64,000 nt of DNA from Alkalihalobacillus sp. CinArs1 (GTDB lineage Bacteria > Bacillota > Bacilli > Bacillales > Guptibacillaceae), in contig NZ_CANDOB010000001.1 in NCBI RefSeq assembly GCF_947387515.1, forward strand, positions 496,001 through 560,000, written 5' to 3'. Below are positions 9,423 to 18,673 of the stretch, piece by piece. Below the pieces are notes generated by a model that was not told where the DNA came from, did no database searches, and saw only the letters and a list, made by a program, of their open reading frames with translations. Position 1 is the first letter of the stretch; the number at the start of each line of letters is the position of its first letter. The translations under genes and the position numbers were made by a program.

Positions 9423-11185
9423 TATTTAGCCCCCGCTTTCTTCTTCGAATAATCGCGTTTACGAGGTGTAATTAATGATGTATCAACTTCTTCATAATAA
9501 AATTCTGGTTTGTTATTAGCTGCATCGTATTTCGCCATCGTAGTCTTCAGCCACTCTTCATCATTACGATCTGGGAATTCTGGTTTATAATGCGCTCCAC
9601 GGCTCTCATTACGGTTATATGCACCTTGAGTAATGACACGTGCAAGCTGAAGCATGTTTGAAAGCTGACGAGTGAAAGAAGCTCCCTGGTTACTCCACTT
9701 GGATGTATCATTAATATTGATGTTCTCGTAACGCTCCATCAATTCTTGGATCTTGTTATCTGTCTCTAACAGCTTCTCATTATCTCTAACTACCGTTACG
9801 TTTGCAGTCATCCATTCACCAAGTTCTTTATGAATCTGGTAAGCATTCTCAGTTCCATCCATCTTCAAGATCGCATCTTGCTTCGACTGTTCTTCTTGTT
9901 GATGACTTTCAAATAGAGAAGAAGGCATATCTTCAACTGTGTTTTCAAGACCATTGATATATTCAACTGCATTCGGTCCAGCTACCATTCCTCCGTAAAT
10001 AGAAGAAAGCAACGAGTTAGCACCAAGACGGTTTCCGCCATGCTGTGAATAATCACATTCACCTGCAGCAAACAGACCTGGAATATTCGTTTGTTGATTG
10101 AAGTCTACCCATAGCCCACCCATTGAATAGTGAACTGCAGGGAAAATTTTCATAGGGACTTTTCTAGGGTCATCCCCCATGAACTTTTCATAGATCTCGA
10201 TAATTCCACCGAGTTTGATATCAAGCTCTTTGGAGTCTTTATGTGAGAGATCTAGATATACCATGTTCTCCCCATTGATTCCTAGTTTCTGACGTACACA
10301 TACGTCAAAGATCTCCCTCGTTGCAATGTCTCGAGGTACCAGGTTTCCGTATGCAGGATACTTCTCTTCAAGGAAGTACCATGGTTTACCATCTTTGTAT
10401 GTCCATACTCGTCCACCCTCACCACGAGCAGACTCACTCATAAGACGGAGTTTATCGTCCCCTGGGATCGCTGTTGGATGGATTTGAATAAATTCACCAT
10501 TCGAGTAGATCGCACCCTGCTGATAAAGAGCTCCAGCAGCAGAACCAGTATTGATGACAGAGTTTGTACTCTTACCAAAAATGATTCCCGGACCACCAGT
10601 AGCCATGATGACTGCATCAGCTTTAAAACTTCTAATTTCGGAAGTTGTTAGGTTTTCACCAACCATTCCGCGACACACTCCGCTGTCATCGATAATAGCG
10701 GATAAGAATTCCCAGCCTTCGTATTTATTAACAAGGCCGGCTACTTCATGGCGACGCACCTGCTCATCAAGCGCATAAAGCAGTTGTTGACCTGTCGTTG
10801 CACCCGCAAAAGCAGTACGGTGATGCTGTGTACCACCAAAGCGACGAAAGTCAAGCAGTCCTTCAGGCGTTCTGTTGAACATAACACCCATGCGGTCCAT
10901 CAAGTGGATGATTCCAGGCGCTGCATCACACATCGCCTTAACAGGAGGTTGATTCGCTAGGAAATCTCCTCCGTAGACAGTATCGTCGAAATGTTCCCAA
11001 GGAGAGTCTCCCTCTCCTTTTGTATTAACAGCTCCGTTAATTCCCCCCTGTGCACAAACAGAGTGAGAACGCTTAACCGGAACGATCGAAATGAGATCGA
11101 CACTAACTCCAGCTTCAGCGGCTTTAATAGTAGCCATTAAACCGGCTAATCCGCCTCCGACTACAATAATTTTACCATTACTCAT
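9422..11185 (-). CDS. sdhA: Succinate dehydrogenase flavoprotein subunit
   Basis: SdhA oxidises succinate to fumarate using covalent FAD on the cytoplasmic face of the membrane. The 587-residue protein begins with the Rossmann motif VVGGGLAGL and has the FAD-linking histidine region KRSHSVCAQGGIN. The substrate-site HPTAIPG follows further in, as do the RGEGGR and HYSMGG motifs typical of the family. AAGGGGG precedes the ATG. Its stop overlaps the sdhB start (TAATG). Confidence 0.98.
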   Translation of the reverse strand: MSNGKIIVVGGGLAGLMATIKAAEAGVSVDLISIVPVKRSHSVCAQGGINGAVNTKGEGDSPWEHFDDTVYGGDFLANQPPVKAMCDAAPGIIHLMDRMGVMFNRTPEGLLDFRRFGGTQHHRTAFAGATTGQQLLYALDEQVRRHEVAGLVNKYEGWEFLSAIIDDSGVCRGMVGENLTTSEIRSFKADAVIMATGGPGIIFGKSTNSVINTGSAAGALYQQGAIYSNGEFIQIHPTAIPGDDKLRLMSESARGEGGRVWTYKDGKPWYFLEEKYPAYGNLVPRDIATREIFDVCVRQKLGINGENMVYLDLSHKDSKELDIKLGGIIEIYEKFMGDDPRKVPMKIFPAVHYSMGGLWVDFNQQTNIPGLFAAGECDYSQHGGNRLGANSLLSSIYGGMVAGPNAVEYINGLENTVEDMPSSLFESHQQEEQSKQDAILKMDGTENAYQIHKELGEWMTANVTVVRDNEKLLETDNKIQELMERYENININDTSKWSNQGASFTRQLSNMLQLARVITQGAYNRNESRGAHYKPEFPDRNDEEWLKTTMAKYDAANNKPEFYYEEVDTSLITPRKRDYSKKKAGAK

Positions 11186-11269
11186 AAGAACGGTTCCCCC
11201 TTAATTGCTAGCTCTTACTGAAGGATATGTACCCTTTCAGTATGGTGGTGAAGACAGTTCGTTTGTTGC

Positions 11270-11878
11270 TTAAACAAATGCGAAAAGCGCGCGTATACCA
11301 ACGACTGAAAGAGCAAGAAAAATAGCCATTGTTACATATGTCATTGCACGCTGAGATTTCGGTGTTACTGTAAAGCCCCAGCTTACGAAGAAGGACCATA
11401 GACCATTCGCAAAGTGGAATACTGTACCAATTACTCCAACGATGTAGAAGATCATCATCCAAGGATTAGCTAGTATGTCCACCATCATCTGATAGTTAAC
11501 TTCTGCACCCATCGCAGCCTGAATTCTAGTTTGCCATACATGCCAGGTTACGAAAATTAAAACAATTATCCCTGAGATCCGCTGCATATAAAACATCCAA
11601 TTTCGTAGATAGCCATATCTACTTACGTTATTCTTGGATTGAAATGCGATATAAACACCATAAATCGCATGGAATAATAGCGGTAAGAAAATAACAAAGA
11701 TTTCAAGGAGATACCTGAATGGTAAAGATTCCATGAAATGAGCAGCTTCGTTAAATGCCTCTGGACCTCTCGTTGCGAAGTGGTTTACTGTTAGATGCTG
11801 CGTAACATAGAGTCCCAGCGGAATTACTCCTAGAAGCGAATGCAATTTTCGGCTGACAAAGTCTCGACTTGCGGCCAT
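11270..11878 (-). CDS. sdhC: Succinate dehydrogenase cytochrome b558 subunit
   Basis: SdhC anchors SdhAB in the membrane and binds two hemes b on the way to menaquinone. The 202-residue protein shows five hydrophobic segments and conserved histidines in FVSRKLHSLLGV, YVTQHLTVNHFA, LFHAIYGVY and TWHVWQTR, as in the single-anchor Bacillus type. It is the first gene of the operon; the promoter should lie in the 280-base divergent gap with yslB, but no convincing -35/-10 pair was picked there. Confidence 0.96.
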   Translation of the reverse strand: MAASRDFVSRKLHSLLGVIPLGLYVTQHLTVNHFATRGPEAFNEAAHFMESLPFRYLLEIFVIFLPLLFHAIYGVYIAFQSKNNVSRYGYLRNWMFYMQRISGIIVLIFVTWHVWQTRIQAAMGAEVNYQMMVDILANPWMMIFYIVGVIGTVFHFANGLWSFFVSWGFTVTPKSQRAMTYVTMAIFLALSVVGIRALFAFV

Positions 11879-12158
11879 GTTTTGTGTGTCCCCCTTTTAA
11901 GTTGTTAAGCTACCATCTGCCACTGCATATTCTACTATAAAAGCCTTTGCATGCACAGAAATCATCGCTTTCTGTCGATTTATATGTGACATATTCATTG
12001 TACTCCCATCATTTAGGAGCGTCAAGAAAACGCGTACATTTTGAGTTTTCTAAATTCCTAGATGAAATTTGCTAGGATATTATTCCTCTCTTTTCCTGTA
12101 TGTATGGAGGAATCGCTTCCAAACCGTTATAATGATATGAGACGAATTGGAGGAGTTT

Positions 12159-12605
12159 ATGTTTAAAAAGCGCACGAATACCATCGATTATAGTCATGAA
12201 GTAACCACAACAGCTTTTGGATATGAGCTTTTTAGAGAAGTTCTTCTTCCTGAGCTATTAGGGACTGAACAAGCGAACATTCTTTATTGGACTGGTAAAG
12301 ATATCGCGAGAAAATTCCCTCTATCTACGAGAGAAGAAATCGAGCAATTTTTTAAAGATGCAGGATGGGGTGCTCTAACCATCGCACAAGAAAAAAAGAA
12401 TGAGGTCTCTTACTTACTTCAGTCACCATTAATAGAAGAAAGAAAAAAAACTAGTCGAAATGATTGTTATCAGTTAGAAGCTGGTTTTCTTGCTGAACAA
12501 TTTCAATACATGCTGCAGTGCATAACGGAAGCTTATGAAACGAGCAAGAAAAACGAAATCCAAATCACAATCAAATGGGATCCAAAAGATAAAATCGAAT
12601 CATGA
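12159..12605 (+). CDS. yslB: YslB-family conserved protein (DUF2507)
   Basis: This 148-residue soluble protein belongs to the YslB family found next to sdhC in bacilli; its function is not established. The sequence has no membrane segment and no catalytic motif that I recognise; it fits a V4R-like/DUF2507 fold (EVLLPELLG, ILYWTGKDIARKFP, WGALTIA). The ATG at 12159 sits after GGAGGAG; a TTG four codons earlier would place that site inside the gene. It is divergent from sdhC, and a possible -10 TATAAT is seen at 12128-12133. Confidence 0.9.
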   Translation: MFKKRTNTIDYSHEVTTTAFGYELFREVLLPELLGTEQANILYWTGKDIARKFPLSTREEIEQFFKDAGWGALTIAQEKKNEVSYLLQSPLIEERKKTSRNDCYQLEAGFLAEQFQYMLQCITEAYETSKKNEIQITIKWDPKDKIES

Positions 12606-12607
12606 TT

Positions 12608-12642
12608 GTAAAAAGGGAGGCCAAGGCGGCCTCCTTATTTTT
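12608..12642. terminator. Bidirectional terminator between yslB and lysC
   Basis: A 7-bp GC-rich stem (12616-12622 with 12628-12634) has T tracts on both sides, so it can serve converging yslB and lysC. Confidence 0.9.
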
Positions 12643-13143
12643 TTATAACTGCTTAACTGGTGTTCTTTCATCCAACTGGAATTGATCGTGTAATGTCTCG
12701 ATCGCATAGATCATTTTATCCTCAGGTACGATTGTAGATACCTTAATTTCAGATGTGCTTACCATTTTGATCTCAACATCATGTTCAGCAAGAACTTCAA
12801 ACATCTGTGCAGCTACACCGGGATTTGAGATCATACCTGATCCAACGATGGATACTTTCGAAAGTCCAGACTCATAGAAAATGTTTTCATATGGTAGTTT
12901 GACTTCAAGGCGACGCAGAACATCTAGCGTTAAATCAAGTGAAGCTGTTTCGATCGAGAACGATATACTCGTCGTATTCTTCTCGCTCGTACTCTGAATG
13001 ATGATATCTACATTAATTCCATTCGATGCAAGGGATGAAAACAACGATGGAAGTGTTGTGATCTCATTCGGAAGACCAGATATCGTTATTTTTGTCACAT
13101 TGCTTTCGAACGCAAGCCCTCTCACTACCAAATTCTGTTCCAT
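12643..13143 (-). CDS. lysC: Aspartokinase II beta subunit, internal in-frame start
   Basis: In B. subtilis the beta subunit of aspartokinase II is made from an internal start at Met246 of lysC. Here Met246 of the 411-residue frame is an ATG at 13143, preceded by AGGAGG at a nine-base spacing (inside the codons for IEEVAS). The product would be 166 residues with both ACT domains, the regulatory partner of the alpha chain. The position and the strong site together support real use. Confidence 0.82.
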   Translation of the reverse strand: MEQNLVVRGLAFESNVTKITISGLPNEITTLPSLFSSLASNGINVDIIIQSTSEKNTTSISFSIETASLDLTLDVLRRLEVKLPYENIFYESGLSKVSIVGSGMISNPGVAAQMFEVLAEHDVEIKMVSTSEIKVSTIVPEDKMIYAIETLHDQFQLDERTPVKQL

Positions 13144-13878
13144 GGATGCGACCTCCTCAATTATGGTTCCTACTTCGTTTGTAAAACTTGAGCGTACCTC
13201 GAGTGGAATATTATAATTCTTCGCGAACTCCACCGCTCTAGGATGAAGAACCCCCGCACCAAGGTTTGCCAATTCGAGCATTTCATCATAAGAAATCGTT
13301 GACAGTTTACGCGCGCCTTTTACGTATCTAGGATCAGTTGTATAGACCCCATCTACATCTGTGTATATTTCACATCGCTCTGCTTTCAGTGCAGCCCCGA
13401 TCGCAACAGCAGTAGTATCAGATCCTCCTCTACCCAATGTCGCGATGTCATCTGTGTCAGAAAGACCCTGGAAGCCAGCAACGATGACGATCTTTCCTTC
13501 TGCAAGATGCTGATTCATCCTTTTGGCATCAATATCCAAAATCCTCGCGTTTCCATGGACAGATTCTGTTTTAAGTCCTGCTTGCCACCCTGTAAGTGAG
13601 ACGGCTTCGTAACCCTTCTCATGAAGCGCCATTGCAAGAAGAGCGGTTGTTACTTGCTCTCCGGTTGTAAGCAGCATGTCTAGTTCTCTTTTGGAGGGAT
13701 TATTTGTGATGCTTTTTGATAAACCCACTAGTTCATCTGTGGTTTTCCCCATAGCAGAAACAACTGCTACAACTTCATCCCCTGCATCAACTGCTTCAGC
13801 AAGCCTCGATGCGACGTTCTTTACTTTTTCGACATCTCCAACAGATGTTCCACCAAATTTCATTACTCGAAGTCCCAC
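12643..13878 (-). CDS. lysC: Aspartokinase II (lysine-sensitive type), alpha subunit
   Basis: This enzyme phosphorylates aspartate in the first step of lysine, threonine, methionine and diaminopimelate synthesis. The kinase domain (about 1-240) starts VMKFGGTSVG and holds GRGGSDTTAVA and GVYTTDPRYV; two ACT domains follow (about 260-400). The GTG at 13878 aligns with the B. subtilis start and has AAGGA eight bases upstream, giving 411 residues; the frame stays open 43 codons further, but that part is riboswitch leader. The gene follows a lysine riboswitch with terminator. Confidence 0.95.
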   Translation of the reverse strand: MGLRVMKFGGTSVGDVEKVKNVASRLAEAVDAGDEVVAVVSAMGKTTDELVGLSKSITNNPSKRELDMLLTTGEQVTTALLAMALHEKGYEAVSLTGWQAGLKTESVHGNARILDIDAKRMNQHLAEGKIVIVAGFQGLSDTDDIATLGRGGSDTTAVAIGAALKAERCEIYTDVDGVYTTDPRYVKGARKLSTISYDEMLELANLGAGVLHPRAVEFAKNYNIPLEVRSSFTNEVGTIIEEVASMEQNLVVRGLAFESNVTKITISGLPNEITTLPSLFSSLASNGINVDIIIQSTSEKNTTSISFSIETASLDLTLDVLRRLEVKLPYENIFYESGLSKVSIVGSGMISNPGVAAQMFEVLAEHDVEIKMVSTSEIKVSTIVPEDKMIYAIETLHDQFQLDERTPVKQL

Positions 13879-13960
13879 TCTCTCCATCCTTTCCACTCTA
13901 TAACTGTATTTTTCACTCACAACTAGTTTCTTGAATAAGTAATTTAGGCTCTCTATATAC

Positions 13961-13997
13961 AAAAAAACAACAATGAGAAAAACCTCACTGTTGTTTT
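13961..13997 (-). terminator. Terminator of the lysine riboswitch
   Basis: On the minus strand a 12-to-14-bp stem with one G-U pair (13964-13977 with 13984-13997) is followed by seven T. It is the off-state hairpin of the lysC leader. Confidence 0.92.
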
Positions 13998-14222
13998 CAT
14001 AATTCAAGAAAACGTCCCTGTGTGAGATAGTCCTCCATTCAACCCCCGGGAAGGAATTGAATGACAGCTCTGCACTTCTTCAATGCAGGTCCAGCTTAAG
14101 GTGTATAAGCACCTGTTCGCTTCGGCAAATTCCCCTTTCCACCCACGTCAACAAGTCTTATCACTCTCATTGGGTATACTGATGGTTTTTGCGCCTCTAC
14201 CATCACTTCAATTTATCGAAGT
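13998..14222 (-). ncRNA. Lysine riboswitch (L-box) aptamer upstream of lysC
   Basis: The minus-strand leader has the L-box landmarks: TAGAGGCGC near the 5' end, GGTGGAAAGGGGAA followed by TTGCCGAAGCG, and AGCTGGACCTGCATTGAAG, then AGAGCTGTCA. Long arms pair as in the five-helix aptamer. Lysine binding should favour the terminator at 13961-13997 and shut off lysC. This leader fills the 408-base gap between uvrC and lysC. Confidence 0.95.
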
Positions 14223-14244
14223 GTGGAACTATTAAATTTTCACT

Positions 14245-14273
14245 ATTATAACGAACTATGAGTTACGCCGCAA
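14245..14273 (-). promoter_or_regulatory. Probable SigA promoter of lysC
   Basis: On the minus strand TTGCGG, a 17-base spacer and TATAAT place the transcript start about 15 bases before the aptamer. Confidence 0.65.
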
Positions 14274-14286
14274 TACAATTTCGTAA

Positions 14287-16068
14287 TTAATTTTCTTTTT
14301 GTTTGAAACGAGCCATCAATTCTTCAGCAACATTCTTCGGTAAACCAGCCTCTTGTAGACCATCTACGCCAGCTTCCTTCATTTTCTTGATCGATCCAAA
14401 ATAATTTAAGAGTTTCTTTTTACGCTTCTGTCCGATACCTGGGACTTCATCCAAACTAGATTTCAGCATGGATTTTCCACGGAGCTGACGATGGAACGAT
14501 ATCGCAAAACGGTGGACTTCATCTTGAATTCGCTGAAGTAAATAGAACTCCTGACTATTTCTAGGAAGGTACACATCCTCTGGAGGGTCTCCGATCAATA
14601 AGTGGGATGTTCGGTGCTTCTCATCTTTCGTTAACGAACAAACCGGAATATCTAGACCAAGCTCATTTTCTAGAACGTCTTTTGATGCTTGAATCTGAGC
14701 GATGCCGCCATCGATAATAATTAAATCTGGGAGTGGTCCATCTTCTTTAAGTAACCTTGTGTATCTTCTCCTAACGACCTCTTTCATCGAGCCAACATCG
14801 TTTGGACCCTCTACTGTTTTTATCTTGTATTTTCGATATTCATTCTTCTTCGGTTTACCATCTAAAAACACAACCATCGCTGAAACCGGGTTTGTTCCTT
14901 GAATATTCGAATTATCGAATGCCTCTATTCGAAGAGGTGCTTCTATTCCTAATTGTTCACCAAGGTTCTCAACCGCATTGATCGTTCTTTTCTCATCTCG
15001 CTCAATGAGAGAAAACTTTTCATTGAGTGCGATGTTAGCATTCTTTATCGTCAATTCAACTAGCTCTTTCTTCTTTCCTCTTTTCGGCTGTTGTACTGGG
15101 ATGTGAAGAAGATCTTCTGCTAATTGAGCATCGATTGTATTAGGTAAAAGGATCTCCTTAGGCTTAGGGTGGTTCTTCTGTAGATAAAACTGACCAAGGT
15201 ATGTTAAAAAGTCCTCCTCAGGCTCATTATAGAACGGGAAGAGCGAGACATCTCGTTCTATGAGTTTCCCCTGACGGACAAAGAAGACCTGAACACACAT
15301 CCAGCCTTTATCAAAACTATATCCAAAGATATCACGATCGAGGCCATCGTTTGTTTGAATCGTTTGAGCTTCCATCACTTTTTCAATATGGTACATGAGA
15401 TCACGGTATTCCTTCGCACGCTCAAAGTCCAGATTTTCAGAAGCGCTCACCATCTTACGTTCTAAATCCTGTTTAACCTCCTGGTGACCACCATTTAAAA
15501 ACTTCGTGATCCCGTCGATCATTTCTTTGTTCTGCTCTTTCGTAACTTCTTTTACACAAGGCGCAAGACACTGGCCGATGTGGTAATACAAACAGACTCG
15601 ATCTGGCATCTTTCGGCACTTTCTGAGCGGATAGATACGATCGAGCAATTTCTTTGTAGCACTCGCAGCATAAGCATTCGGATATGGACCAAAGTACTTA
15701 CCTTTGTCTTTTTTTATTTTTCTTGTTGTGATGAGTCGAGGTTGTTCTTCAGCCGTAATCTTGATATATGGATAGCTCTTATCATCTTTCAGCATCACAT
15801 TATATTTTGGATCATGTTTCTTTATTAAATTTAGTTCAAGGATAAGTGCTTCTAAATCAGTTGAAGTAACGATATATTCGAAGTCGCGGATCTCTCCAAC
15901 TAGCCTCTGCGTCTTACCATCATGTGCTCCTGAAAAATAGGAACGCACTCGGTTCTTAAGTACCTTTGCCTTTCCAACATAAATAATCGTCCCTTGACGA
16001 TCTTTCATCAAATAACAGCCAGGCTGATCGGGTAGAACAGCTAGCTTATTTTTCAAAAATTGTTCCAC
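14287..16068 (-). CDS. uvrC: Excinuclease ABC subunit C
   Basis: UvrC makes both incisions around a lesion during nucleotide excision repair. The 593-residue protein has a GIY-YIG nuclease domain (about 13-92, PGCYLMKD and [14 protein letters not shown]), a UVR motif (about 200-235), an RNase H-like endonuclease domain ([16 protein letters not shown]) and a C-terminal helix-hairpin-helix pair ([20 protein letters not shown]). The start is GTG at 16068 with AGGTGA six bases upstream. In B. subtilis the neighbour upstream is trxA; here about 9 kb intervenes. Confidence 0.97.
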   Translation of the reverse strand: MEQFLKNKLAVLPDQPGCYLMKDRQGTIIYVGKAKVLKNRVRSYFSGAHDGKTQRLVGEIRDFEYIVTSTDLEALILELNLIKKHDPKYNVMLKDDKSYPYIKITAEEQPRLITTRKIKKDKGKYFGPYPNAYAASATKKLLDRIYPLRKCRKMPDRVCLYYHIGQCLAPCVKEVTKEQNKEMIDGITKFLNGGHQEVKQDLERKMVSASENLDFERAKEYRDLMYHIEKVMEAQTIQTNDGLDRDIFGYSFDKGWMCVQVFFVRQGKLIERDVSLFPFYNEPEEDFLTYLGQFYLQKNHPKPKEILLPNTIDAQLAEDLLHIPVQQPKRGKKKELVELTIKNANIALNEKFSLIERDEKRTINAVENLGEQLGIEAPLRIEAFDNSNIQGTNPVSAMVVFLDGKPKKNEYRKYKIKTVEGPNDVGSMKEVVRRRYTRLLKEDGPLPDLIIIDGGIAQIQASKDVLENELGLDIPVCSLTKDEKHRTSHLLIGDPPEDVYLPRNSQEFYLLQRIQDEVHRFAISFHRQLRGKSMLKSSLDEVPGIGQKRKKKLLNYFGSIKKMKEAGVDGLQEAGLPKNVAEELMARFKQKEN

Positions 16069-16128
16069 GCTATCTCACCTCTCTACCCATTCAAGGCGCA
16101 TCTATGTTCCCCTATTGTATCATAATGC

Positions 16129-17625
16129 CTATCGCTTATACTCGTACAAAACAATTTCGTGATAGACAGGATCGTACATCTTATCGGAATAATACGCTCC
16201 GACCTTTGTGACCGATTTTCTTATCGGTGCCCCTTGCTGTTCAAACCCCTTCACGACACGATCCGTTAAAAATATTCTTCTCTCATCATAATAAGGTATT
16301 TCTGACAAGAAGGTTTCATATGTGAATACACGGTCATGTTCATAATGAACGTCCAGATAATCCATTACCCTTGTTTCCTCCCAGGTATACACCATGATAG
16401 GCTCTTCTATTTCCGAGAGAAAACTACTCAACTGATGGACAGCGGTGGGGTGCTGAGCTTCTCTCATCATTGTGAACGTTCCAAAAGATTGAAAGAGTAG
16501 CAACATCACCAAACCAAGTTTCACTAGATGTGCCCTGAAACCTTCTGAATACTTAGTAGTGAATAATAATACCGCAAACAAAACCATTCCAGGTAATGGA
16601 AGGATGTGTCTTGGTTTATCAATATTCTGCGCAAACAATGCCCACAAGAAGTATAGAGCAAACATGATTCCATATGTCCATTGAAACGGGGTGATGCTTT
16701 GTCTGCTAACTTTGTTCAATAATAGAATAAAACCAATTATCATAATAGTAATCATTGCTGCAATGTAGAGCCTTTGTCCTGCAAGTCCAACCCAGCCTAT
16801 ATTGGTTACGACGAGTTCGTAGCTTCTTATCCATAGTGGAGAAGTTGTCGATACAGCACTACCTCCCCATTCTTGAAAATGTCCGGAGGAAAATCCAAGT
16901 GCTAGTTCTAAGAATGCAGTGATTCCTCCTTCTGAAGCAGCTAGTCCTACAACCCAAATAAGCTGAAAACAAATCGCAATAAAAAGATGAACACTGATAA
17001 ACAAAGCATATGTTTTGTTAGAAGTGTAGCTAGATCTCCTACTTATTAGGAGAAGGATAAACCCGATTCCAAATGGTAGATATGATAATCGAATTCCTAG
17101 CAGAATGCTTAATAAAAATGAGGGTAATAACAAAACAAATGAAGACGCTTTACGTTGGAAGGCAACATGTAAACCCCAGATGTACCACCATAGAATCCCA
17201 ACCGCGGCTGCTTCACTCATAGGCTGAATCGACATTACGTTCAAGAAAACCATCGACTGAAGTACTCCAACAATCAGTAAGCTGATCGTTTTTGAAAGGA
17301 TATTGCGGCTTAAGAAATAGAGAGGGATCGAACTAGACAATAAAATTAGACTATTAAATGTTGATAAAGCTAACGAGGGATTGCCAATCCACTTGTGGAT
17401 GACCATTCCCCCTAAAACAAAATAGGGATAACCCGGGAAATGTGGCTGCATGGCATATAAGTCGAATCTGCTTAAAGCTAGAGCAAAGTCGACTTGGTCC
17501 CAAGATCGTGGAAGGTCGATCGCATAATGAAACCTCCACAAACTAATGAGAACTATGCTAGTGATACTTACTAATAATATTAACGTTTTAAATAATGCGT
17601 TTAGCGATAGCTTTTTCATATTCAT
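16129..17625 (-). CDS. Polytopic membrane protein, probable GT-C type glycosyltransferase
   Basis: I do not recognise a named family member. The roughly 498-residue protein has about eleven hydrophobic segments and a soluble C-terminal tail of about 110 residues. The first external loop holds WDQVDFALALSRFDLY followed by QPHFPGYPYF, which resembles the acidic first loop and PHYPPG-like region of GT-C enzymes that take sugar from a polyprenyl phosphate. The nearby DPM1-like transferase could provide such a donor (inference). Start is uncertain: ATGs at 17634, 17628, 17625 and 17619 follow AAAGGA; 17625 gives the best spacing. It has its own gap and follows the FTR1 terminator. Confidence 0.6.
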   Translation of the reverse strand: MNMKKLSLNALFKTLILLVSITSIVLISLWRFHYAIDLPRSWDQVDFALALSRFDLYAMQPHFPGYPYFVLGGMVIHKWIGNPSLALSTFNSLILLSSSIPLYFLSRNILSKTISLLIVGVLQSMVFLNVMSIQPMSEAAAVGILWWYIWGLHVAFQRKASSFVLLLPSFLLSILLGIRLSYLPFGIGFILLLISRRSSYTSNKTYALFISVHLFIAICFQLIWVVGLAASEGGITAFLELALGFSSGHFQEWGGSAVSTTSPLWIRSYELVVTNIGWVGLAGQRLYIAAMITIMIIGFILLLNKVSRQSITPFQWTYGIMFALYFLWALFAQNIDKPRHILPLPGMVLFAVLLFTTKYSEGFRAHLVKLGLVMLLLFQSFGTFTMMREAQHPTAVHQLSSFLSEIEEPIMVYTWEETRVMDYLDVHYEHDRVFTYETFLSEIPYYDERRIFLTDRVVKGFEQQGAPIRKSVTKVGAYYSDKMYDPVYHEIVLYEYKR

Positions 17626-17668
17626 CATGATCATCCTTTAGAAACCTGTCCCGGTCATTCTCACGTAC

Positions 17669-17700
17669 AAAAAATACAAGGCGACTCATCGCCTTGTATT
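17669..17700 (-). terminator. Terminator after the FTR1 permease gene
   Basis: A 12-bp perfect stem (17673-17684 with 17689-17700) with a 4-nt loop is followed by TTTTTT on the minus strand. Confidence 0.92.
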
Positions 17701-17710
17701 CCTTAATTGT

Positions 17711-18649
17711 TTATTTTACAGCAGTTTCATTCATTTTGTTTGCCTTGAACATAGCGGATTTTTCTTCTTTAGCTGATTCAGCTTTTGAAGGAGCTTTCTT
17801 TGTCGTAACAAGAAGATATATAACAGCAAAGTAACCGATGTACGCTACGATTTCTTCTATTGAAGGCATGGAAGAATATCCAAACAGCGCCTTGAAGAAA
17901 ATACCGATGTCGCCAGATAATAGAGGTGCAACGCCGTTATCACGTACATAATGAGCATAATCGATCGGATGTTCAGGCAAGAACCATGTTAAGTCATAGA
18001 CGTGAGGCATGACACTTCCAATCATTCTAATATCCTGCATCATCGAGATACCTTGAACAAGTAACCCTCCAGCGATGAGGACGATGAAAATTCCTGTTAC
18101 CTTAAAGAAAGATTTGAGCGGGATACGCATCGTACCTTTGAAGAAAAGATACGATACAACAGCAGCAATTAACACTCCCGTAATGGCTCCCCAACCTTCG
18201 AACCCTTTCCCAATATCTCCGCCTGTAATCGCAGCGAAGAAGAAGACCGTTTCGATGCCTTCTCGTAAAACAACGAGGAACGAATGAATAACCATACCAA
18301 TTATATTTCCTGTCGTTATATACTTCGTCATTTTTCCTTCAGTCTTGCCTTTGATGTCCCGGCTATGTTCAGCCATCCAAAACACCATTTGTGTCAGTAA
18401 TACTGAGGAGATCAGCATAATGGCGATCTTCAGGTACATTTCACTTCCCATTGCAGCAAATCCAGTGAAGACTACCTGAAACAACATGGCGACACCTATG
18501 CTTGCAACAACTGCAAGTCCTGCGCCTAGCCAAACAAATTTGTTGTATTGACGTTGTCCCATTCGTTTCATATATGTTGTGATGATTCCTATGATGAGAA
18601 GGGCTTCAAGTACTTCTCTGAACATGATCAGCAATGCCTGAATTTCCAT
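17711..18649 (-). CDS. High-affinity iron permease, FTR1/EfeU family
   Basis: FTR1-type permeases import iron across the cytoplasmic membrane. The 312-residue protein has about seven transmembrane segments and the two hallmark REXXE iron-binding motifs: REVLE at residues 11-15 and REGIE at 129-133. Unlike many bacterial FTR1 proteins it lacks an N-terminal extracellular domain; that part seems to be the separate upstream gene 18674-19438, 24 bases away. No EfeB peroxidase gene is present. Regulation by Fur is expected from the box upstream of the partner gene. Confidence 0.92.
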   Translation of the reverse strand: MEIQALLIMFREVLEALLIIGIITTYMKRMGQRQYNKFVWLGAGLAVVASIGVAMLFQVVFTGFAAMGSEMYLKIAIMLISSVLLTQMVFWMAEHSRDIKGKTEGKMTKYITTGNIIGMVIHSFLVVLREGIETVFFFAAITGGDIGKGFEGWGAITGVLIAAVVSYLFFKGTMRIPLKSFFKVTGIFIVLIAGGLLVQGISMMQDIRMIGSVMPHVYDLTWFLPEHPIDYAHYVRDNGVAPLLSGDIGIFFKALFGYSSMPSIEEIVAYIGYFAVIYLLVTTKKAPSKAESAKEEKSAMFKANKMNETAVK

Positions 18650-18673
18650 TTACCTTTCCCCTTTCTACGTTCT

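Noticed and set aside
13879-14007. Longer N terminus for LysC (43 extra codons)
   Set aside because: The stretch overlaps the riboswitch terminator and does not align with other aspartokinases; the GTG at 13878 does.
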